Shown here: positions 46,695-56,399 of the stretch, in pieces
How the letters are laid out: every line of letters begins with the position of its first letter
Position numbering within the stretch: position 1 is the first letter of the stretch
Assembly: GCA_963575745.1 (NCBI GenBank)
Contig: CAUYUJ010018062.1
Location: 47,091 to 111,090, forward strand
Direction of reading: 5' to 3'
Source of the DNA: Prorocentrum cordatum
Taxonomy: Eukaryota > Sar > Dinophyceae > Prorocentrales > Prorocentraceae
DNA: 64,000 bases
Position numbers and translations under genes: made by a program
Notes under the pieces: model-generated
The model's input: the letters and a program-made list of their open reading frames with translations, nothing else
Databases searched by the model: none
Told to the model about the DNA's origin: nothing

Positions 46695-47900
46695 TCACTC
46701 TGAAACGTGAACCGCCCTCGGGACAAAGACGACAGCCTGGCCGACGGCACGCGGCGCGAGGCGCGAGCGGCGCGGCGCCTGGCCCTGCCGCACTTCCTGC
46801 ACATCTGGCGCGGCGGCTCCAGGAAGTGCGTCCGCGTCCTGATGGGAGCCTTGGGACATCAGCACTTCCCGGGAACCTGCCCACCGCACAACGGAGCGAA
46901 CCAGCCTGCCGAGGCCTTTGATGTCTTGCGCCGCCGCTGTCGTGTCGGGATGGGCGCCCGCACCGCGGCGGGCATACAGGTCGGCATGCCGATTTCCCTC
47001 CCTCTCCCACCCAGACGTCCTGCCCGCGCCCACACCCCCCTGGGTCGCATGACCCTTGGTTTTATGAACCGTGAGGCCAGAATCAAACCTCTGGAAGACT
47101 CGGGCCCATAGGTGGGCCCTCGGGTTCGACGAATCGAGAGCGAAAGCTGGCGAGGCACAGCAATCCACCGTGCCCTGGCAACCTACATAAAACTCAACTG
47201 GCTCCGCGACACATCCGCCAGCAGAGAAGAGTGCACCAGCTTCTCCATCGCGGGCCTGCTGGAACGGAGCAAGGCCGGCTGGCACAGCACCGCACGCGCA
47301 CGAGAGAAAGCGCCCCCACTCGCCGGTCACTACAGGCGACCAACCCGCACGACGGCTGAATCCACAATCGGGAAACACAGCCGCACCGTCAGAGAAGATT
47401 ATCCCCGACATGGCTCCTGAGGCTGGCCTGCTGGCCCAGCGAATATGGCACTCGGAATCGAACGAGTAGAGAGGGGCGGGAGGAAGGTTCATCGGGCTGG
47501 GGGAAATGCCACAGGCCGCTCGTTCCCGCTCCTGACCCCACCGCTCGACCCCCCTGAGCGCGGCAAGAGCTTGAGGATCGCAGAGGTCACGGCGGCTGAC
47601 TGACCACGCTGGGCAATGCACCCGACGGTGAAAGAGCGTGCCCGGGTCCCCGTGGCAGGCCCTGCAAAATCCCGAGGCAGCGATCCTTTGGACAAACTGC
47701 TTCTGCTGCGTCCAATTGGTCATCGAGACAAGCGATCGAACGGCACTCTGGTGATGCTCCGTCCAGATCTCTGACCTACTCCCCTCCAGGGCTTGTCGAA
47801 GGGGCTTCCAGAATATCGGTCTAGTCCAGGCCCCCTCAGACTGGTGGTGGGACAAAGCTGCCACGTCTGACCCAGCAAGTGTCGCTCTCTCAGCCAACAT
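46695..47900 (-). CDS. LINE C Cys/His motif and RNase H (partial ORF)
   Basis: 401-codon frame. CRACHGDPGTLFHRRVHCP (79-97) is a typical LINE zinc knuckle. RNase H: IIFSDGAA (Asp171), RDGEAGAL (Glu220), FYVGCQGTVD, where Gly240 replaces the expected Asp, KTKGHAT (His284) and EGNRHADLYA (Asp307). Loss of one catalytic Asp suggests inactivity. The frame is not joined to the RT frame. Confidence 0.75.
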   Translation of the reverse strand: MLAERATLAGSDVAALSHHQSEGAWTRPIFWKPLRQALEGSRSEIWTEHHQSAVRSLVSMTNWTQQKQFVQRIAASGFCRACHGDPGTLFHRRVHCPAWSVSRRDLCDPQALAALRGVERWGQERERAACGISPSPMNLPPAPLYSFDSECHIRWASRPASGAMSGIIFSDGAAVFPDCGFSRRAGWSPVVTGEWGRFLSCACGAVPAGLAPFQQARDGEAGALFSAGGCVAEPVEFYVGCQGTVDCCASPAFALDSSNPRAHLWARVFQRFDSGLTVHKTKGHATQGGVGAGRTSGWEREGNRHADLYARRGAGAHPDTTAAAQDIKGLGRLVRSVVRWAGSREVLMSQGSHQDADALPGAAAPDVQEVRQGQAPRRSRLAPRAVGQAVVFVPRAVHVSE

Positions 47901-48237
47901 CCTGACTTGGCTAGGCGAAAATCTGAGAGGGCCCAGCCGCTCACCCCCCCCCCGTGACGAAGTAACGAGCAGAGTCCCCCATCCAACCCAACTCCGAGAG
48001 GGTGAGCAGTAGGACGTGGACAGGCGAGCACGCTACTCCCCAAGGAGTCCTGGACGCCTGGAGGTGCGCGCGCGCTGAAACAAAACACTTCTGCAAAATC
48101 GCCAGGCTCGGGGACCCTCCCAGACGGCCCTGGCCCACATGAAAACAACCGTGCCGTGGTACAGTTTGTTCGGGCAAATCTGAGCCCCCAGAGAGCTGGA
48201 CAGAAGACGGAGCCCCACGGAAGAGGTCTGCTTTTTC

Positions 48238-49593
48238 TTAAAAAAGGCTGGTGACCGCTTGGAGCCTCAGGCTGTGCAACTGACGCCCCGACAGACCCAT
48301 CACCGCCGCCCCCCACAACGATCCTGCTTGAGGCCCCGAACGGTACACCGAGCCGATCTTCGCACCCGCTTCTCGGAGCTTGCGTAAACGGCTGGCACGA
48401 CGAAACCCTTTCAATAATTTACGCTTCGCAATCGGAGCTCGGCGACGTCCAACAGACGCGGCGTCCGCCCCAAGGTTGCGGGCGACACTCTTCCCACCGA
48501 AACCGAGATCAGCCCATTCGGCAGCCAATCGGTTTGCGACGTCCTTGCGCGAAGCCAGAAAAAAGCTAGTCGAAGCCTCAAGGCGCAGGCGCAGGCGTGC
48601 GAAGCCACTGGCAAGCTCACGGCCTACCGCCCCCAGCTGCTGCCCGACGTGCTCCGCCGCGCCGATGCTCTGCGCCGACACGTCGCCCACGACGTTGCGC
48701 AGCGTCACCGAGGGGTGGCTGCGCTGGATGCCCACGAAGAGCTGATACAACAAAACCTTGACCATCGTCGTCGCCAGGCTGCAGCCCGCCAGCACTGCGC
48801 CGTCGGGAACCCAGAACACACCGCTGCAGCAGTCCTGGAAGGTGATCGCCCTCGGCCCACTGTACAGGGCACAAGCAGCGCGGACAACCTTCAAATTGAA
48901 CTTCACCGACGCGGCCTCTGAACCCAGGGAGGAGTGCGAGACGTACTCGTAAGTCTTCTTGAGATCCGTGAAGAGCGAGCCCGACTCCATGCTTATGCAA
49001 TGGCCGTAGTACCCGAGCAAGTTGTGCTCCCAACCCGCTCTGTCGCACGACTTGTCTCGCACTCCCCAGAATGCCGCCAGTCTATGATCGCGCTCCCACT
49101 CCTGGGCGATGCTTTGCCGAACACGGCTCCACACCCTCAGTAAGTTCGCGATCAGAGCTATGGGGCGGAGCCCGCCGCCCTCCTTGCCGATGAAGATGAT
49201 CAGCGTTGGCCACAGCTCCGACCAGGCGGGGGCGCTCTCCCACAGCTCGAGCAAGTCCAGCAGGCGAACCAGGAAACTGTCGTCCAGCAGGAGCCACGAC
49301 CTGGGGTTGATGCAGTCGCTGCCCAGGCCCGTCTCGTGCTTGAAGCGCAGCAGCACTCGCTTCAGCTGGGCCAAGCTGGGCCGCGGCAGCACCTCCTTGG
49401 CTGCCTCGTCCAGGACCGACTGCGCCATCGTGGCTTTGCCGTCGAACCAGTGCCCATTCCACTCCGCCAGCAATGCGTCCACGGCCGCGTCCCCCTGCAG
49501 GGCTTCACCATGTCTGCCAGCTGGTCCGTCCAGGGCCACATACTCCTTGCTGAACTTGTGCGCTGCACGGCCTCCCTTCATCAGCGCTGCCAC
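48238..49593 (-). CDS. LINE C reverse transcriptase (damaged)
   Basis: 451 codons. RT motifs: GSDCINPRSWLLL and ELWPTLIIFIGKEGGGLRPI upstream, motif A SLFTDLKKTYEYVSH (Asp210), motif B GAVLAGCSLATTMVK, and motif C LRNVVGDVSAQ, where Gly303 stands in place of the first of the two catalytic aspartates. Then ARNLGADAASVGRRRAPIAK, shared with LINE B. Probably a separate frame only because of a frameshift near 49590. Likely inactive. Confidence 0.75.
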   Translation of the reverse strand: MAALMKGGRAAHKFSKEYVALDGPAGRHGEALQGDAAVDALLAEWNGHWFDGKATMAQSVLDEAAKEVLPRPSLAQLKRVLLRFKHETGLGSDCINPRSWLLLDDSFLVRLLDLLELWESAPAWSELWPTLIIFIGKEGGGLRPIALIANLLRVWSRVRQSIAQEWERDHRLAAFWGVRDKSCDRAGWEHNLLGYYGHCISMESGSLFTDLKKTYEYVSHSSLGSEAASVKFNLKVVRAACALYSGPRAITFQDCCSGVFWVPDGAVLAGCSLATTMVKVLLYQLFVGIQRSHPSVTLRNVVGDVSAQSIGAAEHVGQQLGAVGRELASGFARLRLRLEASTSFFLASRKDVANRLAAEWADLGFGGKSVARNLGADAASVGRRRAPIAKRKLLKGFRRASRLRKLREAGAKIGSVYRSGPQAGSLWGAAVMGLSGRQLHSLRLQAVTSLF

Positions 49594-51464
49594 GAGCGTG
49601 CACGCTCCTGCTTGCCGACCTTGTCTGCGAAGTCTCTAACGGCCTGGTCCACATCCGACAACAACGAACCACCTGCCAACAGTGCCTCGCCTACCTTCGC
49701 GGCCGACAAGTTCGACTCCGCAACTTGCCCGACCCCCAGCCTGACATCTTCGCACTGGCCCAGCATGTCGAACAGGAGCAGCACCCGCGGCTTGACCTCC
49801 TCAGGCCACGCTGCCATCGCCTCCTGCTTCTGGCGGGCGGCAGCCGCCGCCCCAGCATCCTGACAAACAAGATCGAAACCTTGTCGAGCAAAAGGTTTGG
49901 ACGAGAACCCCGTACGTGTCGGGGAGTCGTGGTCACGAAGAGCAGGTTCGGCGCTGCCCATCTTCGCTCCTACAGCCACTCCAGGGCTACCTTCATCAAC
50001 AGCTTGTGCCGCAGCTGGCGCACTGCGGGGTCCCCAGGATGCTGGAGCCTCCCGCTGCGGCCGCTGCGGCCGTAAAGAGCTCGGGGTTCCCTCCGGCGAT
50101 TCCAAAACGTGCATTGTGGAGACATTCACAGCAGCACACGGCTCAGTCCCAGTTTTCACAGGGCTCACCCAAGTCCGCAATCTCGACAACTCAACTGAGG
50201 GAGATGCACCCGCCGACTTCGCCCCTGTCGACGCCAGGGTGCCTGGCTGGCGCCCGAGAGACGCCCCTGGCCTGGGCTCGTCAGCCCGCGCCGTCGCGTG
50301 CCAGGGGGCTCCAGCTGCGTTCGGGCCGTCGCCTCCGCGGTGGACACACAGGGCGCCAGCCTCTCCCACCGCAGCTGCGCACGAACGCCACAGGGCGCTG
50401 GCCCTGTGCAGCACCGACGCCATCGAACTCCATGCCCTGATCGTGATCGAGGCACCAGGCTGCAGGCGCTTGACCAGGCGATCGGGCCGAGCACCAATGC
50501 GCGCGAACCCTCCGCTCCTGTCTCGATAACAGTTGGCGGAGGCCCCGTACAGGTCGAAGGCGTGGCACAAGTCGCCCTCCATGTTATCGAGCCACTCTTG
50601 CCACGCTCGCTTGAGCCCGAGGTGTGCTGGCATGGTGCCCTCCTCCCAACTCCAGGCGTGGACCTGCTTCTCCCGCAAGCAGCCGATGGCCAAACACGTC
50701 GGGAACGGTCTACACTTCTGTCGCATGTGCACTGTCAAGTTGAGGCTGACCCCTCGGAGCCAGATCTCGACTGGCGTGTGGGGCTCCGTCGGAGCCGCCT
50801 CGTGTAGCACCACTCTCTGCAAACAGGTCGCCAATCCTTGGGATGCCACGAAGAAATCAAGCTTGCGGGCCACCCCCTTCGACGGGTGACAGGTCGGACT
50901 GCACGAGGAGATGATAGTAGCCCCCAGCCTGCGCGCCCAGGACGTCAGGCCCGCATCATCTGCCGTCAGGTTCCAGTCGCCGCCGATGATCCACGGGACG
51001 CTGAGCGTTGAAAGCCATAAGCCGAGACTCCTCAACATCGTGACGTTCTTCCCGCTGAAGCCGATGCCATCGAACAGGTACACCGACAGGAAGAACACCC
51101 CACCTGGGACGACTGCTTGAGCCTTCACCGCTGCGATACGGCCTCTCCAACTCTCCGACAAACCTTCCAAATCCGCAAGCCCGCACTTCGCCGCCGTGAC
51201 ATGCTTAGCCACACAGGCAAGGGTGCCAGCCGATGTGGACAGCACTTGGGCCCGGCCTTTCGAGACGCACGGCGTGACTGCGGTCTGGTACCCCTTCAAC
51301 GCCATCCAACTGGCTATGGATCGGGCATCGTCACCCTCACCCTTCCTTGTCTCCTGCACCGCGAAGAAATGGGGAGGGGCCAGCTCGCAAGACTCTAGCC
51401 TCCAGTCACACACCGCCTGGAACGAGCTGCGGAAGGTCGAGCTCGACCACGCATTAGCATTCAC
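49581..51464 (-). CDS. LINE C APE-type endonuclease and linker
   Basis: 627 codons, open. N-terminal EEP domain: HFFAVQETRKG (QE 37-38), FLSVYLFDG, WIIGGDWNLTADD (GDWN 162-165), ARKLDFFVAS (Asp203) and PHTPVEIWL (His229). These match the catalytic set of APE-like LINE endonucleases. A long linker follows, ending in ADKVGKQERARSWQR where the reading frame is lost 13 nt after the RT frame begins. Begins 67 nt after the ORF1 stop. Confidence 0.8.
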   Translation of the reverse strand: MNANAWSSSTFRSSFQAVCDWRLESCELAPPHFFAVQETRKGEGDDARSIASWMALKGYQTAVTPCVSKGRAQVLSTSAGTLACVAKHVTAAKCGLADLEGLSESWRGRIAAVKAQAVVPGGVFFLSVYLFDGIGFSGKNVTMLRSLGLWLSTLSVPWIIGGDWNLTADDAGLTSWARRLGATIISSCSPTCHPSKGVARKLDFFVASQGLATCLQRVVLHEAAPTEPHTPVEIWLRGVSLNLTVHMRQKCRPFPTCLAIGCLREKQVHAWSWEEGTMPAHLGLKRAWQEWLDNMEGDLCHAFDLYGASANCYRDRSGGFARIGARPDRLVKRLQPGASITIRAWSSMASVLHRASALWRSCAAAVGEAGALCVHRGGDGPNAAGAPWHATARADEPRPGASLGRQPGTLASTGAKSAGASPSVELSRLRTWVSPVKTGTEPCAAVNVSTMHVLESPEGTPSSLRPQRPQREAPASWGPRSAPAAAQAVDEGSPGVAVGAKMGSAEPALRDHDSPTRTGFSSKPFARQGFDLVCQDAGAAAAARQKQEAMAAWPEEVKPRVLLLFDMLGQCEDVRLGVGQVAESNLSAAKVGEALLAGGSLLSDVDQAVRDFADKVGKQERARSWQR

Positions 51465-51531
51465 AGTACAGAATTTCTACGCGGTGGCCTCCTGCGCTGC
51501 TCCTCGGCGCCCCCGCTGACGGCGATGGACG

Positions 51532-52635
51532 TCAGGAACACTCCCTCCGCTTGCCCTTGAGGGAAAGCTCCTTGATGGCTGATTGAACCGACCGCTTGAT
51601 AGCTGCGGCTCGCTCCTCAGGGTCGGCCACGTCCGCGTGCTCGGTTGCTGCCTGAGCGGCCGCTGCCTCCACTTTGGCCGCAACGCTGTCATCGAGGTCC
51701 ATGTCGTCATCGTCTCCTGCGGCGACATCAACACCACTGCGATTCTGGCCAGGATCGCCAGCTGGAGCAGCAGCTTGCCCCTGTAGCAGCTCCACCAGCT
51801 TCTCGAGATGTCCAGCCGCCTTCTGCTCGGCGAGCCAGTCCTTGAACCCTGGGCCCGCCTTCTCGGCAAGCTCGCTCGAGATGCCCTCGATGTCGAGGAC
51901 GGGGATCGGGCCTCCGCTGCCGAACTGCTGCTGGAAGGTGGACTTGGCCTCGACCCGGAGCTTCTGCACCGCAGCACCTGCCAACTCGGCCGCAGCCTCG
52001 AGTTCCTTGAGCTCCCTGTCAAGCTCCTCCTTCTGCTTCGCCACCTCCTCACGGCGCGTCGCCAGGAGCGCACGCGCCTTTGCCTCCGCAGCCTTCGCCT
52101 TGGAGAGCCGCTGGGTGATGTACATCTGAACTGCCTCTGGCGGCTTGTTGGCGGTGACAAGTATCTGTACCTCCTCGATCTTCTGGTCTGCCAGCTGCTT
52201 GTCCACCTCGCTGGCAGCGTTCTTGGACGCATTGCGCCAAAACTGGAGGCGGGACTGCAGCCCCTTCGCGTGGTCTGGGACCACGTTGCCAATCTGCACG
52301 GGCGGAGCTGCCGCTGGCGCGGAGGTGAGCTGAGCCAGCTGCTTCGACATGGATTGGACCAGCTTGGACAGGTCCTGGAACTCCTTGCTGTTCTTGGGCC
52401 CAGAGCCGATGGACGGCGGGCCCGCTGCCCACGTCGAGCCCTTAGGCAAGGCCTTAGAGCCTGATCCACTGGGCATGGCCTTCTCATGGGCAGCCTTGGC
52501 CGCGCGGACGACACCTGGCGGCGCCGGGGACCCGCAAACGCAGCGGATCCGCGAGGCCCAGCTCTGACTCCTTGAGCACTGCCCGCACGACCAGCGAGGT
52601 CCCTTCGGTCCCAAGAGAACATCCTTGCTGGCCAT
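51532..52635 (-). CDS. LINE C ORF1: zinc-finger and coiled-coil protein
   Basis: 367 aa from ATG 52635 (MASKDVLLGPKGPRWSCGQC); the longer upstream frame runs through the spliced leader and a microsatellite and is rejected. Finger: Trp15, Cys17, Cys20, Cys32, Cys34 (WSCGQC...RCVCG), resembling RanBP2-type fingers. Central coiled coil (EEVAKQKEELDRELKELEAA), then PIPVLDIEGISSELAEKAG and an acidic tail. Intact. Putative RNA-binding ORF1 protein, by analogy with LINE B. Confidence 0.75.
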   Translation of the reverse strand: MASKDVLLGPKGPRWSCGQCSRSQSWASRIRCVCGSPAPPGVVRAAKAAHEKAMPSGSGSKALPKGSTWAAGPPSIGSGPKNSKEFQDLSKLVQSMSKQLAQLTSAPAAAPPVQIGNVVPDHAKGLQSRLQFWRNASKNAASEVDKQLADQKIEEVQILVTANKPPEAVQMYITQRLSKAKAAEAKARALLATRREEVAKQKEELDRELKELEAAAELAGAAVQKLRVEAKSTFQQQFGSGGPIPVLDIEGISSELAEKAGPGFKDWLAEQKAAGHLEKLVELLQGQAAAPAGDPGQNRSGVDVAAGDDDDMDLDDSVAAKVEAAAAQAATEHADVADPEERAAAIKRSVQSAIKELSLKGKRRECS

Positions 52636-52771
52636 CGGAAATGGAAAGTGAAAGTGGACAAAAGAGCGGGGGGTAACCCCCAATACAATACCAGAGACGC
52701 TCTGGCGGGACGTGGGCGGGGCCGCTGCCTCTGCGAGGCTCCCAATGCCAAAAACTCCAGTCCGCTGCAGA

Positions 52772-52790
52772 CCTTGGGCCACGCTACGGA
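52772..52790 (-). other. Older spliced-leader relic inside LINE C 5' end
   Basis: On the minus strand TCCGTAGC GTGGCCCAAG G directly follows the perfect leader. It matches DinoSL with a four-base deletion in the centre and two substitutions. This is the expected older, inner copy when an SL-bearing genomic copy is transcribed and receives a new leader. Confidence 0.75.
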
Positions 52791-52812
52791 CTTGAGCCAA
52801 AATGGCTACGGA
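52791..52812 (-). other. Perfect dinoflagellate spliced leader in genomic DNA
   Basis: On the minus strand, TCCGTAGCC ATTTT GGCTCAAG, identical to the 22-nt DinoSL with T at the variable first base. It is not followed by the SL RNA gene sequence but by a relic and LINE C ORF1, so it is the 5' end of a retroposed transcript, not an SL RNA gene. Confidence 0.95.
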
Positions 52813-52819
52813 CTCTTCG

Positions 52820-53010
52820 CCTCCTCCTCCTTCTCCGCCTCCTCCTCCTCCTCCTCCTCCTCTTCCTCCTCCTCCTCCTCCTCCTTTTCCTCCTCTTCCT
52901 CCTCCTCCTCCGCCTTCTCCTCCTCCTCCTCCTTCTCCTCTTCCTCCTCCTCCTCCTCCTGCCTGCTCCTCCTCCTCCTCGTCCTCCTCCTCCTCCTCCT
53001 CCACTGCCCT
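52820..53010 (+). repeat. (CTC)n microsatellite upstream of LINE C
   Basis: CTCCTCCTC with CTT interruptions, immediately outside the spliced leader. Confidence 0.95.
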
Positions 53011-53059
53011 CCTGCCCCTCCTCCAGTTCGTCGGCCTCCTCTTGCTGCTGCGTCGGGGT

Positions 53060-53205
53060 TCAAGAGAAGGGGTGAATGCAAACGGGGGTCAGCCAGAGCG
53101 CCGGATCCTGCAGGATCCTGCAGGGCCAGGGGCGCATTGACCCGGGCTTGGGTGCAGGATCATGCAGGATTCTAGCAGGATCCTGCAGAGCCTGACTGCC
53201 CCGGG
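53060..53205 (+). repeat. Family F repeat
   Basis: CAAGAGAAGGGGTGAATGCA, ACGGGGGTCAGCCAGAGCGC and CGGATCCTGCAGGATCCTGC match 12573-12720. Confidence 0.8.
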
Positions 53206-53496
53206 CTTGGAGTGACCCGGGTCAGCAGATCCCCGAAACGTGGTCCTTGTTTCAGCGTCTTAACTGTGTTGGTGGCTTCTTCCAGGCCGCGCACGTTTAC
53301 GTTTATGTAGACGTTCTTCCACTTCGTACCTCAAGAGAAGCAAAACCACCCCAACACCCACAGCTCGCGTTTACCAAACGCCCCTGGGTGTCTGCCAAAC
53401 AGCCCGATCCTTCTTGGTTCCTTCCTTGGGCGCGTTTGCTAAAGGACTTCGCTCGTCGGGCTGCTTATTCTGAGGGTGTTTCTCACGCCCTCTACT

Positions 53497-53705
53497 CGGC
53501 GGCGAGCGAGGGGGGGGAAGCGAGAAGGAGAAGGCCTTCTCAGAAGGCGGCGGGACTTCTCAGAAACCCTCGCGCCTTCGGGGAAGTTTCCTGCGTCTTC
53601 GGGGAAGGCTTCGGAAGCTCCTCAGAAGGCCAGGGGAGACCTCCGAGGCTTCCGAGAAGGCCTGCCCCTTCTCGTTTCCCCCCCCCACACGCCCGCCGCC
53701 GATCT
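53497..53705. mobile_element. Family C2 long foldback element
   Basis: CGGCGGCGAGCGAGGGGGGG and GGAGAAGGCCTTCTCAGAAG at left face CCGAGAAGGCCTGCCCCTTC and CACACGCCCGCCGCCG at right. Second copy of the element at 9184. Confidence 0.75.
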
Positions 53706-54089
53706 GTTGTTGGCGGTCTCCTCCTGGCCGCCCAGCTGGGGCCGGAGCCGACGAGGACGGAGGACCGTGCCACGTGGGCGACAAAAGAAAACGGGGTCGA
53801 CTGCGCCGACATTGGCGCGCAAGTTGCCCGCGTGAGGTCGCGCGCGAGCGCCCGCGTTTCCCATTTGGCGTGCCGCGCTGGCGGCCCGCGCAAGCCACCG
53901 CGCAAGGTCGCTGCGTCATTTCGCGTGAGGCCCGTTTTTGTTGATCGTCGCCCACGTGGCCGCTGCATCGGCGAGGGGGCGCGGCCCCGAGCCCGAGGAG
54001 CTCCATGCTGGCGCCGCTGATGCATCGGCGGGCTGCGGCGCGAGCTTCCGACCCCGCTCGCTCACGCCCCATCGGAGCGGCCTCAACTC
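53706..54089. other. No recognisable gene
   Basis: GC-rich, open on both strands; frames such as VARVRSRASARVSHLACRAG match nothing I know. Confidence 0.35.
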
Positions 54090-54148
54090 GATGCCGATGA
54101 CGATGACGACGACGACGACGACGATGACGATGAGGATGAGGATGAGTG

Positions 54149-54188
<40 letters not shown>

Positions 54189-54265
54189 CAATGCGATGAC
54201 CATGACGACGACGACGATGACGACGATGAATACGCTGACGATGACGACGATGACGATGGCGTTAT
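54090..54265 (+). repeat. GATGAC repeat
   Basis: GATGACGATGACGACGAC repeats; acidic or Met/Thr frames are artefacts. Confidence 0.9.
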
Positions 54266-54554
54266 CATCAACGTCATCGTCATGGTCGTCGGAGGATTGA
54301 GAAGGAGAAATTGGAGCAGGGCGGCAAGGAGGAAGAGAGGAAATGGGGGCCTGCCTCGCAACAGCCTCTCCTCCTCGTCCTTCTTCTTCTTATTATTATT
54401 CTCATGGTTTTCCTCCGTGTCCTCCTTCCGATCGGCCTCATCCTCTGTCTCCTCGTCGTCTCCTGTCCCCGTCCTTCTCCATTTCGTCTTCCTGGTCCTC
54501 CTGCTTGTCCTCCTCTGCCCAGCCCTCCATCTTCTCATCGATGCCGTCAACTCC

Positions 54555-54889
54555 TTTATTCTCCTCCTCCTCCTTCTCCTCGTCCTCCTCCTCCTCCGCT
54601 TCCTCCTCCTCCTCCTCCTCCTCCTCCTCCTCCTCCTCCTCCTCCTCCTCCTCCTCTCGTAATCATTGGTCGATGTCGCCCTTTTCCTCATGTTGCTCCT
54701 CCTCACGCCTCCTGCCATACCCCATATCTGCTTCTGGGCCAGCTCGCGTTCGTCGCCGCTCCTCTCCTCATCACGCACTCCTCGTCCAGCCCCTGCAGCC
54801 TGCCCCTTGTCATCTTGCCGTCACCGTCCTCCCCCTCCTCCTCCTCCTCTCCTCCTCCTCCTCCTCCTCATCATCAGCATCAGCAGCAG

Positions 54890-54951
<62 letters not shown>

Positions 54952-55050
54952 GCATCATCATCATTATCATCATCATCATCATCCGCCTTGTCCTCCTCCT
55001 CCTCCGCCGCCTCCTCCTCCTCCTCCTCCTCGTCCTCCTCCTCCTCCTCT
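54555..55050 (+). repeat. Clustered (CTC)n and (CAT)n microsatellites
   Basis: CTC tracts at 54565-54657, 54830-54870 and 55000-55048, with a (CATCAT)n tract at about 54882-54983. Confidence 0.9.
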
Positions 55051-55054
55051 GTGT

Positions 55055-55530
<476 letters not shown>

Positions 55531-56044
55531 GGTACCTCTGGAGACGTCCTTGGCGCCTTCGGGCGGCCTCTGGGGGGGGTCCGGGCCACCATGCCGCGTT
55601 CCGATCCGATGCGCATTCCGATCCGATGCGACTCGCCGATCCGATGCTGACTGATCCTGCACTGGCGCGGGGGTGCGAGGTTGAACAGCTGCAGCGGCAG
55701 GAGTCGGCCAACATCAATCGAACTGTGCCATTGGGAAGCCGCGATCGCTCGAGGCTGAGCGGTCCAATCGGTGTCATACACCGCGACGCCGGCACCTGCT
55801 GTACCCGTGCTTGCGTTATGGGCAGTTATGGAGAGGGCTTGTTTTTCAAAGGAGCAAGGGGTTGACCTCTCGCCTTGCCTTCAGCGGAAGCTGGATGGGG
55901 TCCCGCGGAAGTGCGCAAAAGGACAGCGAATGTGGCCTCGCAGGCGAGGGCCGCAGAAGCTGGCGGAAGTGTTGAGCCCCATACGGTATACATTTGGCGT
56001 TTCGTGTTAAGTTCAGAGAACACTTAAATTAGGAGGGAAAAAAT
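55531..56044. other. No firm gene; GATCCGATGC repeats at 55600-55650
   Basis: TTCCGATCCGATGCGCATTC and similar repeats resemble those at 8430-8600. The remaining sequence shows only short unsupported frames. Confidence 0.4.
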
Positions 56045-56175
56045 CACACAGACACAATTCATCGTCGACTTCCAGGAAAATATTGGAAAATATAGGAAGT
56101 GGGGGGGAAGACGAAAACCCAGAAAATATGTGAAAATATTGGGAATCCTAGGATTTGTATGTATCTATTCAATCG
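56045..56175 (+). mobile_element. Family G element
   Basis: CACACAGACACAATTCATCG, AGGAAAATATTGGAAAATAT and GGGAATCCTAGGATTTGTAT match the copy at 24190. Confidence 0.75.
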
Positions 56176-56249
56176 CTTCGCTCACTCCGCCGGCCCGTAT
56201 TGCATGATCGCTACTGCTTCGGCGCGGGCTCGGGGCCATTTCGGCGCCG

Positions 56250-56360
56250 CCGGAAGGAGGAAGATGAGGATGGGGAGGGGGGGAGGAGGAGACGAGGATG
56301 AGAAGGAACGGAGGATGAAGATAAATATGAGGAGGAGGAGGAAGAGAGAAGGGCGGGGAG
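56250..56360 (+). repeat. GAGGA-rich purine tract
   Basis: GGAGGAGGA and GATGAGGAT repeats; simple sequence. Confidence 0.8.
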
Positions 56361-56399
56361 GAGGCCTCTCGATGGCATCTTGCGGCGCTCTTGGGGCCA

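Larger units (their letters stand above)
46340..52812 (-). mobile_element. LINE C: decayed non-LTR retrotransposon starting with tandem spliced leaders
   Basis: About 6.5 kb on the minus strand. From the 5' end: perfect DinoSL, degenerate DinoSL, ORF1, endonuclease, RT, Cys/His motif, RNase H and a terminal Cys cluster. Frameshifts separate endonuclease/RT and RT/RNase H. The 3' end is approximate. Confidence 0.85.

Noticed and set aside
52635-53004. N-terminal extension of LINE C ORF1 (poly-Glu/Gly)
   Set aside because: Runs through the spliced leader and a microsatellite, which lie outside the mature coding region.
56230-56250. GGCCATTTCGGC as a leader core
   Set aside because: 12 of 16 positions with the 3' end not matching; no gene downstream.
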